This document shows positions 1 through 6,359 of a stretch of 54,572 nucleotides of DNA, one piece after another. The position numbers were made by a program, and so were the translations under genes. A model generated the notes under the pieces. The model was not told where the DNA came from and did no database searches. It worked only from the letters and a program-made list of their open reading frames with translations. Source of the DNA: a virus; the IMG/VR virus record IMGVR_UViG_3300036832_000372, positions 1 to 54,572 of that record, one strand, 5' to 3'. Positions within the stretch are counted from its first letter, which is position 1. Each line of letters begins with the position of its first letter.

Positions 1-1
1 T

Positions 2-109
2 CCACGCCAGTGGAGCGCGCTTCTGACCCCCGGCGGTGATAGTACGGATCAGCGTCTTAGCGCGATAGGCGAGCTCCTGGCGAGCTCCACGGGTGGACTG
101 TCACGGTGA
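2..109 (+). CDS. C-terminal end of an upstream gene (partial)
   Basis: The second forward frame is open from the window edge to a TGA at 107-109, giving a 35-residue tail that ends in TGGLSR. The other two forward frames stop early, at 37-39 and 24-26. The stop overlaps a GTG at 106 in the GTGA arrangement common in this window, which supports translation here. Too little is present to name a family. The reading frame is inferred only from openness and overlap. Confidence 0.35.
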   Translation, partial: PRQWSALLTPGGDSTDQRLSAIGELLASSTGGLSR

Positions 110-147
110 GCCGTGGTAGTCCGTTTAGACTGAGTCGAGGGACGGGA

Positions 148-711
148 ATGCCCTGGTTACTCGCGGTAGTCGAGCACGATGAGGCGACACTCGATCGCGT
201 GGTCCGGGCTGGCTACGACCCCATGATGGTCTACGTTAGGCGCTTGACTGTCAGGCGCGGCATCGTCGAGAAGAGGCTCTCCCCCGCCTTCCCTGGCTAC
301 ATCTTCGTCAGGTTCCCGGACAGCGTTCGCCGCCTCCTCGAGGTGTCGGGGATCTTCACGTTCGTCAAGTGGCGCAGCACCGAGACCGACGAGCTAGAGG
401 TCGCTACGGTCTCCGACGCCGTGGTCGATGCCCTGACGACCGACGCCGAGGAGATCGGTGAGAAGAGGTACGTCCTGGCGGAGCCCGAGCGCGAGGAGCT
501 CTTCTCTGTCGGGGACCGGGTCAGGGTCATCGGGTCGAGCATATGGGCGGGCAAGTACGGCACCATCCGAGAGATAGGGGGAGCATCCATAGCCGTGGGC
601 TTGAAGATGTTCAGCAAGGAAGTGCTAGCGAAGTTCGAAGAGTTTGAGCTGACTGTAGTGTCGGCGAGGCGCAACCGTCGGCGAAGGAAGTATATCCCTC
701 TAGCGGCCTGA
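148..711 (+). CDS. NusG/RfaH-like transcription elongation or antitermination factor
   Basis: The 187-residue product looks like a NusG paralogue. Residues 1-95 resemble an NGN domain, starting MPWLLAVVEH and carrying FPGYIFVRF at 48-56, the counterpart of the FPGYLFV motif of NusG proteins. Residues 118-145 (FSVGDRVRVIGS, then GKYGTI) fit a KOW domain. The family binds RNA polymerase and alters pausing or termination. I chose ATG 148 because GAGG at 137-140 is well spaced and the NGN fold begins there. GTG 106, overlapping the upstream stop, would add 14 residues. Its place ahead of the late genes suggests a role in late transcription, which is inference. Confidence 0.8.
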   Translation: MPWLLAVVEHDEATLDRVVRAGYDPMMVYVRRLTVRRGIVEKRLSPAFPGYIFVRFPDSVRRLLEVSGIFTFVKWRSTETDELEVATVSDAVVDALTTDAEEIGEKRYVLAEPEREELFSVGDRVRVIGSSIWAGKYGTIREIGGASIAVGLKMFSKEVLAKFEEFELTVVSARRNRRRRKYIPLAA

Positions 712-865
712 CTCAGGTCGCGGGCATCCGCTTCGGCAGGATCGGGGGCGCGGATGGGCGAGCAAGATTAGCTCGGAAGTCGTAAGGTTGGCTAAATTTA
801 TTTAAGTTCCCCATGGAACTTGCTGAGATATAAAACATTCCGGTGTCTGATCGGAGTGCTTTAAT
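712..865 (+). promoter_or_regulatory. AT-rich intergenic gap with a perfect inverted repeat
   Basis: This 154-base gap has no supported gene. Its second half is AT-rich relative to the surroundings. It contains AAGTTCC-CCAT-GGAACTT at 804-821, a perfect 7-bp inverted repeat with a 4-base centre. No T-run follows, so it is not a standard intrinsic terminator. It could be an operator or an RNA hairpin upstream of the gene at 866. I could not assign a convincing -35/-10 pair. Confidence 0.35.
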
Positions 866-1219
866 ATGGCTGCAACAAAACCGGTGAAGTCTTACTTGCA
901 GATTGTCGATGGTAAGTACATCGATGAGGAGTTTCCGAGGGCCGTCGAGAAAGCAGTGATGAGAGACGACAAGATCTTGATTCAGAAGCTCACTTTCCTG
1001 TTGTTCAAGGATATCACTAGCCTTGACAAGAAAGTAGAGCGCATCATGAACAAGGTCGAGCTCTACCGCACCCTGGCCTCTCACGCTACGGACTCTCACG
1101 ACCGGCAGACGTACCTCGAGTGCGCAGAGGTCTTGACGCAGCGCGTCAGGATCGCTCTGAACGAGACGAACGAGAGAGTGGCTCAAGTCCACAAGATCAA
1201 GGGCACCGGCGGTGAGTAA
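866..1219 (+). CDS. Hypothetical helical protein
   Basis: The 117-residue product is charged and predicted by eye to be mostly helical, with heptad-like stretches such as LDKKVERIMNKVELYRTL and QRVRIALNETNERVAQV. No family was recognised. It is the first gene after the AT-rich gap, and its end overlaps the next gene's GTG start by 8 bases, so the two are probably translationally coupled. Its position just ahead of a terminase-small-subunit candidate suggests a packaging or head-related role, but nothing in the sequence proves that. Confidence 0.65.
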   Translation: MAATKPVKSYLQIVDGKYIDEEFPRAVEKAVMRDDKILIQKLTFLLFKDITSLDKKVERIMNKVELYRTLASHATDSHDRQTYLECAEVLTQRVRIALNETNERVAQVHKIKGTGGE

Positions 1220-1667
1220 GTCGTTCCCGAACAGCGCCAGAGCGATAGCCTCCAGGAAGAACGGCTTCCAGAAGGGGCACAAGCGCATCGGTGGGAACGT
1301 CAAGGGCTCCAAGCATAAGTTCACCATGAGGATGAAGGACGCGATCCTTCACGCCATGGAGCTCGCGGGGAACAAGCAGCAAGATCCTCAGACGGGTGAG
1401 TTCACCAGGCCGGGCCCAGGAGGTCTCGCTGGGTTCATGGAGTACCTGGTGCTCCACAGGGAGAAGTTGTTCTGCAATGCCTTCGGCTCGAAGCTCCTGC
1501 CGCTGACTCTCGACGGCTTGCTCGACCCGCAGAAGGAGACTCTGACTGAGGAAGAAGTTGCAGCGCTGTGCGCGACGTATGGCGTCCCGTTCGAGAAGAT
1601 GGCGCCAGCCGAGATCCGCAGCAGACAACCGAAGATGATCGATGTCACGCCCAGCGAGAGCTCATGA
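1212..1667 (+). CDS. Candidate terminase small subunit (DUF5681-like N-terminus)
   Basis: The 151-residue product has a basic, glycine-rich N-terminus, KNGFQKGHKRIGGNVKGSKHKF at about residues 17-38, resembling the GNPKGRPKGS region of DUF5681-type phage proteins often found next to large terminase genes. The rest is helical and acidic near LTEEEVAALCATYGVP. It starts at GTG 1212 inside the previous gene and ends overlapping the next. Small terminase subunits recognise phage DNA and load it onto the large subunit. That function is inferred from position and the basic motif, not from a seen catalytic or HTH signature. Confidence 0.5.
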   Translation: MSKSFPNSARAIASRKNGFQKGHKRIGGNVKGSKHKFTMRMKDAILHAMELAGNKQQDPQTGEFTRPGPGGLAGFMEYLVLHREKLFCNAFGSKLLPLTLDGLLDPQKETLTEEEVAALCATYGVPFEKMAPAEIRSRQPKMIDVTPSESS

Positions 1668-1926
1668 GCTCCCCGTCCGCCTGGCCTTCCGCGAGGAGGG
1701 CAACTTCTGGAACGCCTACCTCGCGCTCTCAGACACGATGGAGCGTGCTACGCTGATCGGCTCGGTGAGGATCGGCCCGATGATGGCCGACCCTGACCTG
1801 AAGCGTCAGTTCATAGATCTGATGAAGAGTGTGATGCAGCACGCGATCGAGGAGGCGATCGGCGTCTCAGTAGACCACTTCAACGAGAGGACTGCTCCAG
1901 AGAGCGAGAGGTCAGGTAATGCGTGA
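1642..1926 (+). CDS. Conserved hypothetical protein
   Basis: The 94-residue product begins with a short basic lead, then VRLAFREEGNFWNAYLAL and RIGPMMADPDLKRQFIDLMK. This resembles a small conserved family I have seen in alphaproteobacterial phages and prophages, with the pattern FREEGxxWNAYLA...M...IGS. Its function is not known to me. It overlaps the upstream gene by 26 bases and the next small gene by 8, consistent with an operon leading to the large terminase. Confidence 0.65.
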   Translation: MSRPARAHELPVRLAFREEGNFWNAYLALSDTMERATLIGSVRIGPMMADPDLKRQFIDLMKSVMQHAIEEAIGVSVDHFNERTAPESERSGNA

Positions 1927-2086
1927 GCACCTCACTATTATTCGCGGGCTTCTGTCTGAGGTATTGGAAGGTATGCTCAAATCAGACCTGACGAGTTCGT
2001 CATCTTTTGTCAGTGAGCTCAGAGCTGAGATCGCGTGGTTAGATACTGAGTTAGCAGGTGAGCACGTTCAGTCGCAGAGCAGCTGA
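1919..2086 (+). CDS. Small hypothetical protein, 55 aa
   Basis: A short frame beginning MREHLTIIRGLLSEVLEG runs from ATG 1919 to TGA 2084-2086. It fills the otherwise empty gap between the previous gene and the large terminase, overlapping each (8 and 29 bases). The product is an acidic amphipathic helix followed by a serine run and ELRAEIAWLDTELAGE, with no recognised family. The tight nesting between two genes and the absence of any other open frame in the gap support it as real, but it is short. Confidence 0.5.
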   Translation: MREHLTIIRGLLSEVLEGMLKSDLTSSSSFVSELRAEIAWLDTELAGEHVQSQSS

Positions 2087-3491
2087 GGCGATCATCCACG
2101 CCGAGGCCGTCGGAGCCAGGAGAGACTTCGCTGCCTACCGGAAGATGATCCGGCCTGGGATGAAGTGGAACTGGTTCACCCAGAGGATCAGCGACGAGCT
2201 GCACGAGTTCTACGAGAGGATGGTCAGCGGCGAGCGCCCCAAGCTGGCGATCATGGCGCCGCCCCAGCACGGGAAGTCTAGCGTCGCTGAGGACTTCATC
2301 TCGTGGCTAGCGGGCAAGTCGCCGAATCTGAAGACGATCTTCGCGTCTTACTCCGAAGACCTTGGCGTCAGGACGAACCTCGGCGTCACTCGCGTGATGA
2401 CGTCCGACAGGTATAGGAGGATCTTCGCCACGCGGATCGGCCTGGCGGGCTGGGTGTGCAACACTAACCTGGTCGAGTACTGCAGCTCGACGGGGTCTCT
2501 CCGCAACACCACGGTCAGAGGTCCCATCAACGGGATGGAGCTGCACCTCGGCGTCATCGACGACCCGATGAAAGGGAGAGCCGAGGCGAACAGCGAGACG
2601 ACGAGGAACGCCACGTGGGACTGGTTCGCCGACGACTTCGGCCCTCGCATGGCGGCCGACAGCGGCATGCTCTGGATCATGACCAGGTGGCACGTCGACG
2701 ATCCCCTGGGTCGCGTCATCGAGCGGTACCCCGAGGTCAAGATCCTCAAGTTCAAGGCGGTCGCCACCGAGGACGAGGAGCACCGCAGCAGGGGTGAGGC
2801 GCTGTTCCCCGAGTTCAAGCCCCTCGACTTCTTGCTCGAGCGCAAGAGAGTGATGAGCGAGGCCTCGTGGGAGGCCGAGTACCAGCAGGAGCCATTCGTC
2901 GTCGGCGGCGGGATGTTCCCGATCGACAGGATGAGCATCATCCCGGTGTTCGATCGATCTGAGATCATGAACTCTGTCCTCGCCGTCGACAAGGCAGGGA
3001 CAAAAGATGGCGACGGCGCTTATACAGCGATGGTGCTGATGCACAAGCTGAAGTCGGGGCGCTTCCTGGTCGAGAGCGTGCTGCGTGGGCGCTGGGCGGC
3101 TCTCGAGCGCGAGCAGCTGATCAAGTCTGCGGCCGAAGCGTGCCTCATGAGCCTGCGGCACGTCGGCGGGGCGCTGACGGTCGTGATCGAGCAGGAGCCC
3201 GGCTCTGGCGGCAAGGAGAGCGCTGAGTCTACTATTCGAAACTTGGCTGGCTTCAACGTCATCGCCGATCGCGTCAGCGGCGCTAAAGAGGTCAGGGCCG
3301 AGCCGTTCGCCGCCCAGGTCCAGGGCTCGAACGTGTGGATGGTCGCCGGCCCGTGGGTCCGCGACTACCTGTCTGAGCTCGAGAGCTGGCCGAACGGCAA
3401 GACTCTGGACCAGGGCGACGCCTCGGCGATGGCGTTCAACCACCTCACTAAAGACAACTACGACTATAGCTATTCGGGGTTCACAACATAA
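2058..3491 (+). CDS. terL: Terminase large subunit
   Basis: The 477-residue product is the ATP-driven packaging motor and headful or site nuclease. The ATPase half carries a Walker A-type MAPPQHGKSS at 66-75, a Walker B-type GVIDDP at 165-170 and the coupling segment IMTRWHVDD at 207-215. The nuclease half has the expected acidic residues in AVDKAGTKDGD (from 309), VVIEQEPG (from 375) and DQGDASAM (from 451). Length and motif order fit the Terminase_6 type. It starts at GTG 2058, overlapping the small gene before it, and its TAA overlaps the next ATG (TAATG). All expected catalytic positions seem intact. Confidence 0.95.
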   Translation: MSTFSRRAAEAIIHAEAVGARRDFAAYRKMIRPGMKWNWFTQRISDELHEFYERMVSGERPKLAIMAPPQHGKSSVAEDFISWLAGKSPNLKTIFASYSEDLGVRTNLGVTRVMTSDRYRRIFATRIGLAGWVCNTNLVEYCSSTGSLRNTTVRGPINGMELHLGVIDDPMKGRAEANSETTRNATWDWFADDFGPRMAADSGMLWIMTRWHVDDPLGRVIERYPEVKILKFKAVATEDEEHRSRGEALFPEFKPLDFLLERKRVMSEASWEAEYQQEPFVVGGGMFPIDRMSIIPVFDRSEIMNSVLAVDKAGTKDGDGAYTAMVLMHKLKSGRFLVESVLRGRWAALEREQLIKSAAEACLMSLRHVGGALTVVIEQEPGSGGKESAESTIRNLAGFNVIADRVSGAKEVRAEPFAAQVQGSNVWMVAGPWVRDYLSELESWPNGKTLDQGDASAMAFNHLTKDNYDYSYSGFTT

Positions 3492-3721
3492 TGGCGATGA
3501 CCTTCGGCGGCGCTCTCGAGCACATGAAGAACGGCGGGACGTGCTACCGCGAGAACAAGGGCAAGGACGTCTGGATCGGGATCTTGGAACCAGGCTCTAA
3601 TTCCAAGATGACGCAGCGGTACATCTACATCCACTACTCTGACGGAAGTCAAGTCCCCTGGTGCCCGCGCCATGGCGACATCTTGGCCAGCGACTGGATC
3701 AAGATCGCGATCAAGGAGTGA
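3491..3721 (+). CDS. DUF2829 / Tad2-like protein, candidate Thoeris anti-defence
   Basis: The 76-residue product matches the DUF2829 layout. Its N-terminus MAMTFGGALEHMKNGG is the counterpart of the FGEALEALKxG start, and its C-terminus DGSQVPWCPRHGDILASDW is the counterpart of the DGTxVPWxPSQxDLLAxDW end. Established knowledge is that Tad2, a DUF2829 protein, sequesters the cyclic ADP-ribose-type signal made by Thoeris defence. The usual GWNGK segment is replaced here by RENKGKDVW, so ligand specificity may differ. The gene starts on the terL stop codon. Family membership is fairly secure; an anti-defence role is inference. Confidence 0.75.
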   Translation: MAMTFGGALEHMKNGGTCYRENKGKDVWIGILEPGSNSKMTQRYIYIHYSDGSQVPWCPRHGDILASDWIKIAIKE

Positions 3722-3769
3722 TATCTTCTCAGACCCAGTGGAGAGACCGCCCCCTGGAGTGGGAAGTTG

Positions 3770-4006
3770 ATGAGCTACCTGGGGCCGGTCCGACCGAGGC
3801 TGCGAGTGACTCTTCAGGGAGAGCTGGCGGAGGTCCTCCGCCGGAGGGGCGACAGAGTTCTTCTGACTGACGCTGACGGCCTCGAGTGGTGGATGAAGAT
3901 AGCGCCGTTCCGAGAGGCCGCCGAGCCGATCAGCTGCCGCCTCAACGACGGCGGCCCTTGCCTGGCAATGACGCTCAGGACGTGCCGATGCAGAGAAGGG
4001 GTCTGA
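3770..4006 (+). CDS. Hypothetical small protein
   Basis: The 78-residue product (MSYLGPVRPRLRVTL onward) reads as a small beta-rich protein with LRVTLQGELAEVLRRRGDRVLLTDADGLEWWMKI, then a cysteine-containing end with C-rich RTCRCREGV. GGAG at 3757-3760 serves ATG 3770, or a TTG three bases earlier. No family was recognised. Its stop codon lies inside the left arm of a strong hairpin (3997-4027), so the end of this gene may also be the end or processing point of a transcript. Confidence 0.55.
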   Translation: MSYLGPVRPRLRVTLQGELAEVLRRRGDRVLLTDADGLEWWMKIAPFREAAEPISCRLNDGGPCLAMTLRTCRCREGV

Positions 4007-4027
4007 TGAGGGAAATGTCAGACCCCT
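3997..4027 (+). other. GC-rich hairpin spanning a stop codon
   Basis: AGGGGTCTG at 3997-4005 pairs perfectly with CAGACCCCT at 4019-4027, and an A-T plus a G-T pair extend the stem inward. The loop is about 11-13 bases. The TGA of the preceding gene (4004-4006) is within the left arm. No T-run follows, so it is a candidate factor-dependent terminator or processing hairpin rather than a classic intrinsic terminator. Confidence 0.5.
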
Positions 4028-4083
4028 CAGTGATTCAGCGTAAGGACGGTCAGTAGACCTCAGGATTGTGGTATCTTTTTACC

Positions 4084-4599
4084 ATGATCAAGTTCTTATC
4101 TTGGCGAGAGTCGCCCTTATCTAGGAAGCTGTTCGCTGACACTGGCGGCCGAGGCCGCTACATGATTCATCCCACGGCCGACGGCAGATTTCATCTGCGC
4201 CTCAGCGGATCTCCCGTCGGTATCACCGACTCTGTCACAGAGGCGAAGAGGTTAGCGAGAGATAACTTCAGGGCGATGACTGATGCTCGTGAAGGTGGTT
4301 CTCATCTGGGTGCTCGCCAACGTGGCTGTAGCTCTCTTGCTCATGGCTCGGGGCGACCGAAGGAAGCGGTATCTCCAGGAGTACCGCCGTCAATTGAAGT
4401 CTTCTCGACGCTCGTGAGGAGAGAGGATATGCCAGACGATACCTCGCAGGACCACATTCGCATCCGCATCGACCAGATCCGCGATGTGCGGTACTGGGCT
4501 GGTAGGTTTGGCGTGACAGAGCAGGAGCTGAGAGACGCGGTGGTTAAGGTCGGTACCCTAGTCCGCGACGTCAAGAGTGAGCTAGGCGGCCGCGGCTAG
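4084..4599 (+). CDS. Hypothetical protein, in-frame run-through into a DUF3606 domain
   Basis: From ATG 4084 a single frame stays open to TAG 4597-4599 (171 residues). The first 65 or so residues form a plausible domain with RYMIHPTADGRFHLRLSGSP and a helix VTEAKRLARDNFRAM. Residues about 69-115 look unlike a protein domain and coincide with a better-looking membrane protein in another frame. The last 56 residues are a DUF3606 protein that has its own start. A lost stop from a one-base indel near 4280 would explain this: one frame over, TGA 4281-4283 overlaps the next ATG. No good ribosome binding site precedes 4084. Confidence 0.45.
   Translation: MIKFLSWRESPLSRKLFADTGGRGRYMIHPTADGRFHLRLSGSPVGITDSVTEAKRLARDNFRAMTDAREGGSHLGARQRGCSSLAHGSGRPKEAVSPGVPPSIEVFSTLVRREDMPDDTSQDHIRIRIDQIRDVRYWAGRFGVTEQELRDAVVKVGTLVRDVKSELGGRG
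4283..4417 (+). CDS. Small single-span membrane protein, 44 aa
   Basis: The frame from ATG 4283 to TGA 4415-4417 encodes MLVKVVLIWVLANVAVALLL, a clean transmembrane segment, followed by a strongly basic tail (RGDRRKRYLQEYRRQLKSSRR). It lies out of frame inside the longer 4084-4599 frame. Its codons look far more protein-like than the overlapping frame at the same place. It is followed 11 bases later by the DUF3606 start with a good binding site. The basic tail suggests a cytoplasmic C-terminus. Function unknown; a holin or inner-membrane accessory role is possible but unsupported. Confidence 0.5.
   Translation: MLVKVVLIWVLANVAVALLLMARGDRRKRYLQEYRRQLKSSRRS
4429..4599 (+). CDS. DUF3606 family protein
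   Basis: The 56-residue product matches the small DUF3606 family along its length: a short polar lead MPDDTSQDHIRIRID, then DVRYWAGRFGVTEQELRDAV and KVGTLVRDVKSEL, as in the family's EVRYWxxxFGVSxEELxxAVxxVG core. GAGGAGAGAGG (4416-4426) is a good binding site for ATG 4429. DUF3606 proteins are usually stand-alone, roughly this size, and common in alphaproteobacteria; their function is unknown. The helix pattern has been likened to a small HTH-like or DNA-associated fold, which I cannot confirm here. Confidence 0.75.
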   Translation: MPDDTSQDHIRIRIDQIRDVRYWAGRFGVTEQELRDAVVKVGTLVRDVKSELGGRG

Positions 4600-4603
4600 C
4601 CCC

Positions 4604-4642
4604 GTGCGGGTTGCATTGTCTCGGGGACTCTGCAGCCCGCAC
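4604..4642 (+). other. Strong 12-bp hairpin upstream of a start codon
   Basis: GTGCGGGTTGCA at 4604-4615 pairs with TGCAGCCCGCAC at 4631-4642 with a single G-T pair, leaving a 15-base loop. It sits right after the DUF3606 stop and ends about 5 bases before the GGAGGA binding site of the gene at 4657. No T-tract follows. It could terminate, protect or be cleaved from the transcript, or modulate access to the binding site. Confidence 0.5.
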
Positions 4643-4656
4643 TCTCTGGAGGATCA

Positions 4657-4881
4657 ATGACACCGCTGCAGACGGTCATAACCTATCTGTCAGCATTCAC
4701 GTTAGCGCTCATCACGGCAGGCGTCTTGATACTGCTGCTCGTCAATGCCTGCAGCGCAGGAGATCACCACTGGGTCTGCAGCTACGCATCGCTGTCTAAC
4801 CCGGCGCACAGCGGAAGGCACAGCATAGATCCAGTGGTGACTGGACAGCCGTCGACGGGAGATGGTACTGTCGGGCAATGA
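4657..4881 (+). CDS. Small membrane protein or lipoprotein-like protein
   Basis: The 74-residue product has one hydrophobic segment at about residues 8-30 (ITYLSAFTLALITAGVLILLLV), then NACSAGDHHWVCSYASL and a polar tail. The VNAC at the end of the segment is only a poor lipobox, so a plain N-terminal membrane anchor is more likely. GGAGGA lies just before ATG 4657. It ends ATGA-overlapped with the next small gene. No family was recognised. Small anchored proteins in phage accessory blocks include lysis and superinfection-control proteins, but nothing here distinguishes these. Confidence 0.6.
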   Translation: MTPLQTVITYLSAFTLALITAGVLILLLVNACSAGDHHWVCSYASLSNPAHSGRHSIDPVVTGQPSTGDGTVGQ

Positions 4882-5057
4882 TTAACTTGTCTGAGCATCT
4901 CCCAATGGACTGCAAGGCGGCGGAAGAGTTCATAGAGAAGCGGCGCGCTCAGGAGCGGCGCCTGATGGAGCTTCGAGCTCAAGAGATCGAGGACGACATT
5001 CCACTCGAGAGGAGAGGAACACATGAGCAGGACAGCGGTTCTCGTGAGAGACTCTGA
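4878..5057 (+). CDS. Small charged helical protein, 59 aa
   Basis: A frame from ATG 4878 (overlapping the previous TGA as ATGA) to TGA 5055-5057 encodes MINLSEHLPMDCKAAEEFIE, then a highly charged helix KRRAQERRLMELRAQEIEDD. It covers the gap between two genes and runs 35 bases into the next one. The composition suggests a soluble helix or coiled coil. No family was recognised. The start/stop overlap and lack of any alternative in this gap are the main support. Confidence 0.5.
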   Translation: MINLSEHLPMDCKAAEEFIEKRRAQERRLMELRAQEIEDDIPLERRGTHEQDSGSRERL

Positions 5058-5346
5058 CGGCAAGGACCACATCATCGTCACTAGCAGCATAACGGGCGTG
5101 GACTTCGACCCTGGGAAGCCAGCCGTCCCGGAGCAGCCCGCCGTCGAGGCCAAGGAAGCTAACCCCGGCCGACCCGCCAACGGCGCCGACCCTGGTGAGC
5201 CGCCGACGGCCGCCGTCGAGGCGAAAGAAGCTGTGCCCGCCGACCCTGGTGTACCCCCGACGGCGACGATCAACTACGGCGGCGGCAGCGCCAAGGTCCA
5301 CGCCACGGCGGCTCAGGTCCTCGAGATCCTCAACGCCACAGGATGA
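5023..5346 (+). CDS. Hypothetical protein with Pro/Ala/Glu repeats
   Basis: The 107-residue product starts with a short beta-like domain (TAVLVRDSDGKDHIIVTSS), has a low-complexity middle and ends in a second folded-looking patch, GSAKVHATAAQVLEILNATG. The middle is made of two imperfect copies of a unit carrying AVEAKEA and DPGxPPTA (about residues 40-82). Such linkers separate two small domains or act as spacers. GAGGAGAGGA precedes ATG 5023. No family was recognised. The stop overlaps the next ATG (ATGA). Confidence 0.6.
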   Translation: MSRTAVLVRDSDGKDHIIVTSSITGVDFDPGKPAVPEQPAVEAKEANPGRPANGADPGEPPTAAVEAKEAVPADPGVPPTATINYGGGSAKVHATAAQVLEILNATG

Positions 5347-5609
5347 TCACCGAGCGCCACAGGGTCGAGTGGCACGGAGCTGGCCGCAAGGCTCAGCTGC
5401 AGGCTGACCCTGACTACCCTCACGGTATATCTGTCAATCTGTCTGACTCTGACGAGCGGTCGTGCCAGGTCATCCTGCCGTACCCGGCTCCTGAGTGCGG
5501 CTACTGGCAGGTTACGTGTAGTGAGTGTGGCTTTAAGATAGCCATCTCGGCCGCTGGCCGCGCTGACGACCCCACCGACGTGACCATAGCCTGCAGAGGG
5601 CACGACTGA
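5343..5609 (+). CDS. Conserved hypothetical protein with a four-cysteine patch
   Basis: The 88-residue product has C52, a CxxC at 59-62 (CSEC), and C84, which could bind a metal. The segment PECGYWQVTCSECGFKIAI followed by AGRADDPTDVTIAC resembles a conserved small family seen in alphaproteobacterial phages, pattern CGYxxVxCxxCGxxxAxxxAGRxDDP. Its function is not known to me. It overlaps both neighbours by a few bases, so it is part of the same translational chain. Confidence 0.65.
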   Translation: MITERHRVEWHGAGRKAQLQADPDYPHGISVNLSDSDERSCQVILPYPAPECGYWQVTCSECGFKIAISAAGRADDPTDVTIACRGHD

Positions 5610-6049
5610 TGGCTACCTCTTGGTTCAGCTACGTCCCCTACGCCGTCCGGGCGATGCAGTACCGCGGCGAGATCGAGGCGCTCGTCGAGGAAGCTATCCC
5701 CGTCATCAGGAGAGCTCTCACCATGGTCCCGGAGCTTCAGAAGCTGTTCGACAAGGCCAAGGCTCTAGCCGTGAAGATTGCGCCCGAGCTGTTCAAGTCT
5801 TCGAGCCAGCAGGAGCAGCTGCCGCTCGGTCCAGCTCCGCGGACAGTGAGCCCATCGACGTCGTCGAAGTACGACGTCGAGTGGCTCCAGACGACGCTCA
5901 ACCACAAGACGCCAGGGATGACGCCCCTCGCAATCGACGGGATCTACGGCCCTGGCACCAAGGCTCGAGTCGAGGCGTATCAGCAGGCTCACGGTCTCAA
6001 TGTCGACGGCTGGGCCGGCATCGAGACGATGACTTCGCTCCTCAGTTAG
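5609..6049 (+). CDS. Peptidoglycan-binding-domain protein
   Basis: The 146-residue product ends in a PG_binding_1-type three-helix domain (about residues 88-146) with VEWLQTTLN, AIDGIYGPGTKARVEAYQ and GLNVDGWAGIETMTSLL, closely matching the family's LQxxLxxxG...VDGxxGPxTxxAVxxFQ pattern. The N-terminal 75 residues are helical (IEALVEEAIPVIRRALTMVP) and no hydrolase motif is visible. It could be an accessory cell-wall-binding protein or act with another enzyme; calling it an endolysin would need a catalytic domain that I do not see. It starts in a TGATG overlap. Confidence 0.8.
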   Translation: MATSWFSYVPYAVRAMQYRGEIEALVEEAIPVIRRALTMVPELQKLFDKAKALAVKIAPELFKSSSQQEQLPLGPAPRTVSPSTSSKYDVEWLQTTLNHKTPGMTPLAIDGIYGPGTKARVEAYQQAHGLNVDGWAGIETMTSLLS

Positions 6050-6193
6050 CAATTAGCGCTGCGGCGCTGATCGAGTCGGGCTGATCCGGCTCGCACTCAG
6101 GGAGGTGTCCCTCGGCGTCCAATTCACGGGTGACACGAGAATCAGCACCAGCTGGGCGCCTCCACAGGCGCCTGGCTCCTCACGGAGGCACCT
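6050..6193 (+). other. Intergenic gap holding several hairpins
   Basis: No gene is supported here. The strongest structure is AGCTGGGCGCCT (6150-6161) with AGGCGCCTGGCT (6166-6177), a 12-bp stem including two G-T pairs and a CCAC loop. A smaller AGCGC-TGCG-GCGCT stem lies at 6055-6068 just after the stop codon. There is no T-run after either. The large hairpin ends about 6 bases before the GGAGG of the next small gene. Confidence 0.5.
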
Positions 6194-6319
6194 ATGAAAG
6201 ACAAGAAGACGACTGAGAAGAAGCCGCAGCCCGTAGAGGAAGAGGTCGAGATCGGTGTCCCGACTCTCACTGTGAACCGCCCATCTGACAGACGCAGAGC
6301 CGATGACGACGGTAGGTGA
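6194..6319 (+). CDS. Small charged protein, 41 aa
   Basis: ATG 6194 is preceded by GGAGG at 6184-6188 with normal spacing. The frame runs to TGA 6317-6319 and encodes a lysine-rich start (MKDKKTTEKKPQPVEEEVEI), then GVPTLTVNRPSDRRRADDDGR. The product looks disordered. No family was recognised. The very good binding site is the main evidence; it sits between a strong hairpin and the next coiled-coil gene. Confidence 0.5.
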   Translation: MKDKKTTEKKPQPVEEEVEIGVPTLTVNRPSDRRRADDDGR

Positions 6320-6359
6320 GTGGATCGACTTCGCATTCCACCTTATAAGAGGTGACCCG

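Noticed and set aside
68-88. Two copies of GGCGAGCTCC as an attachment or recognition repeat
   Set aside because: The copies are short, adjacent and inside a probable coding tail; no other copy was noticed.
2307-3443. Minus-strand open frame opposite the large terminase
   Set aside because: Composition is typical of a codon-bias shadow and it overlaps terminase motifs exactly.
4049-4090. Leaderless start and promoter with TATCTT before ATG 4084
   Set aside because: No matching -35 element is visible and the -10 is weak, so I did not annotate it.
5609-6049. Calling the peptidoglycan-binding protein an endolysin
   Set aside because: Only the binding domain is visible and no catalytic motif is present.
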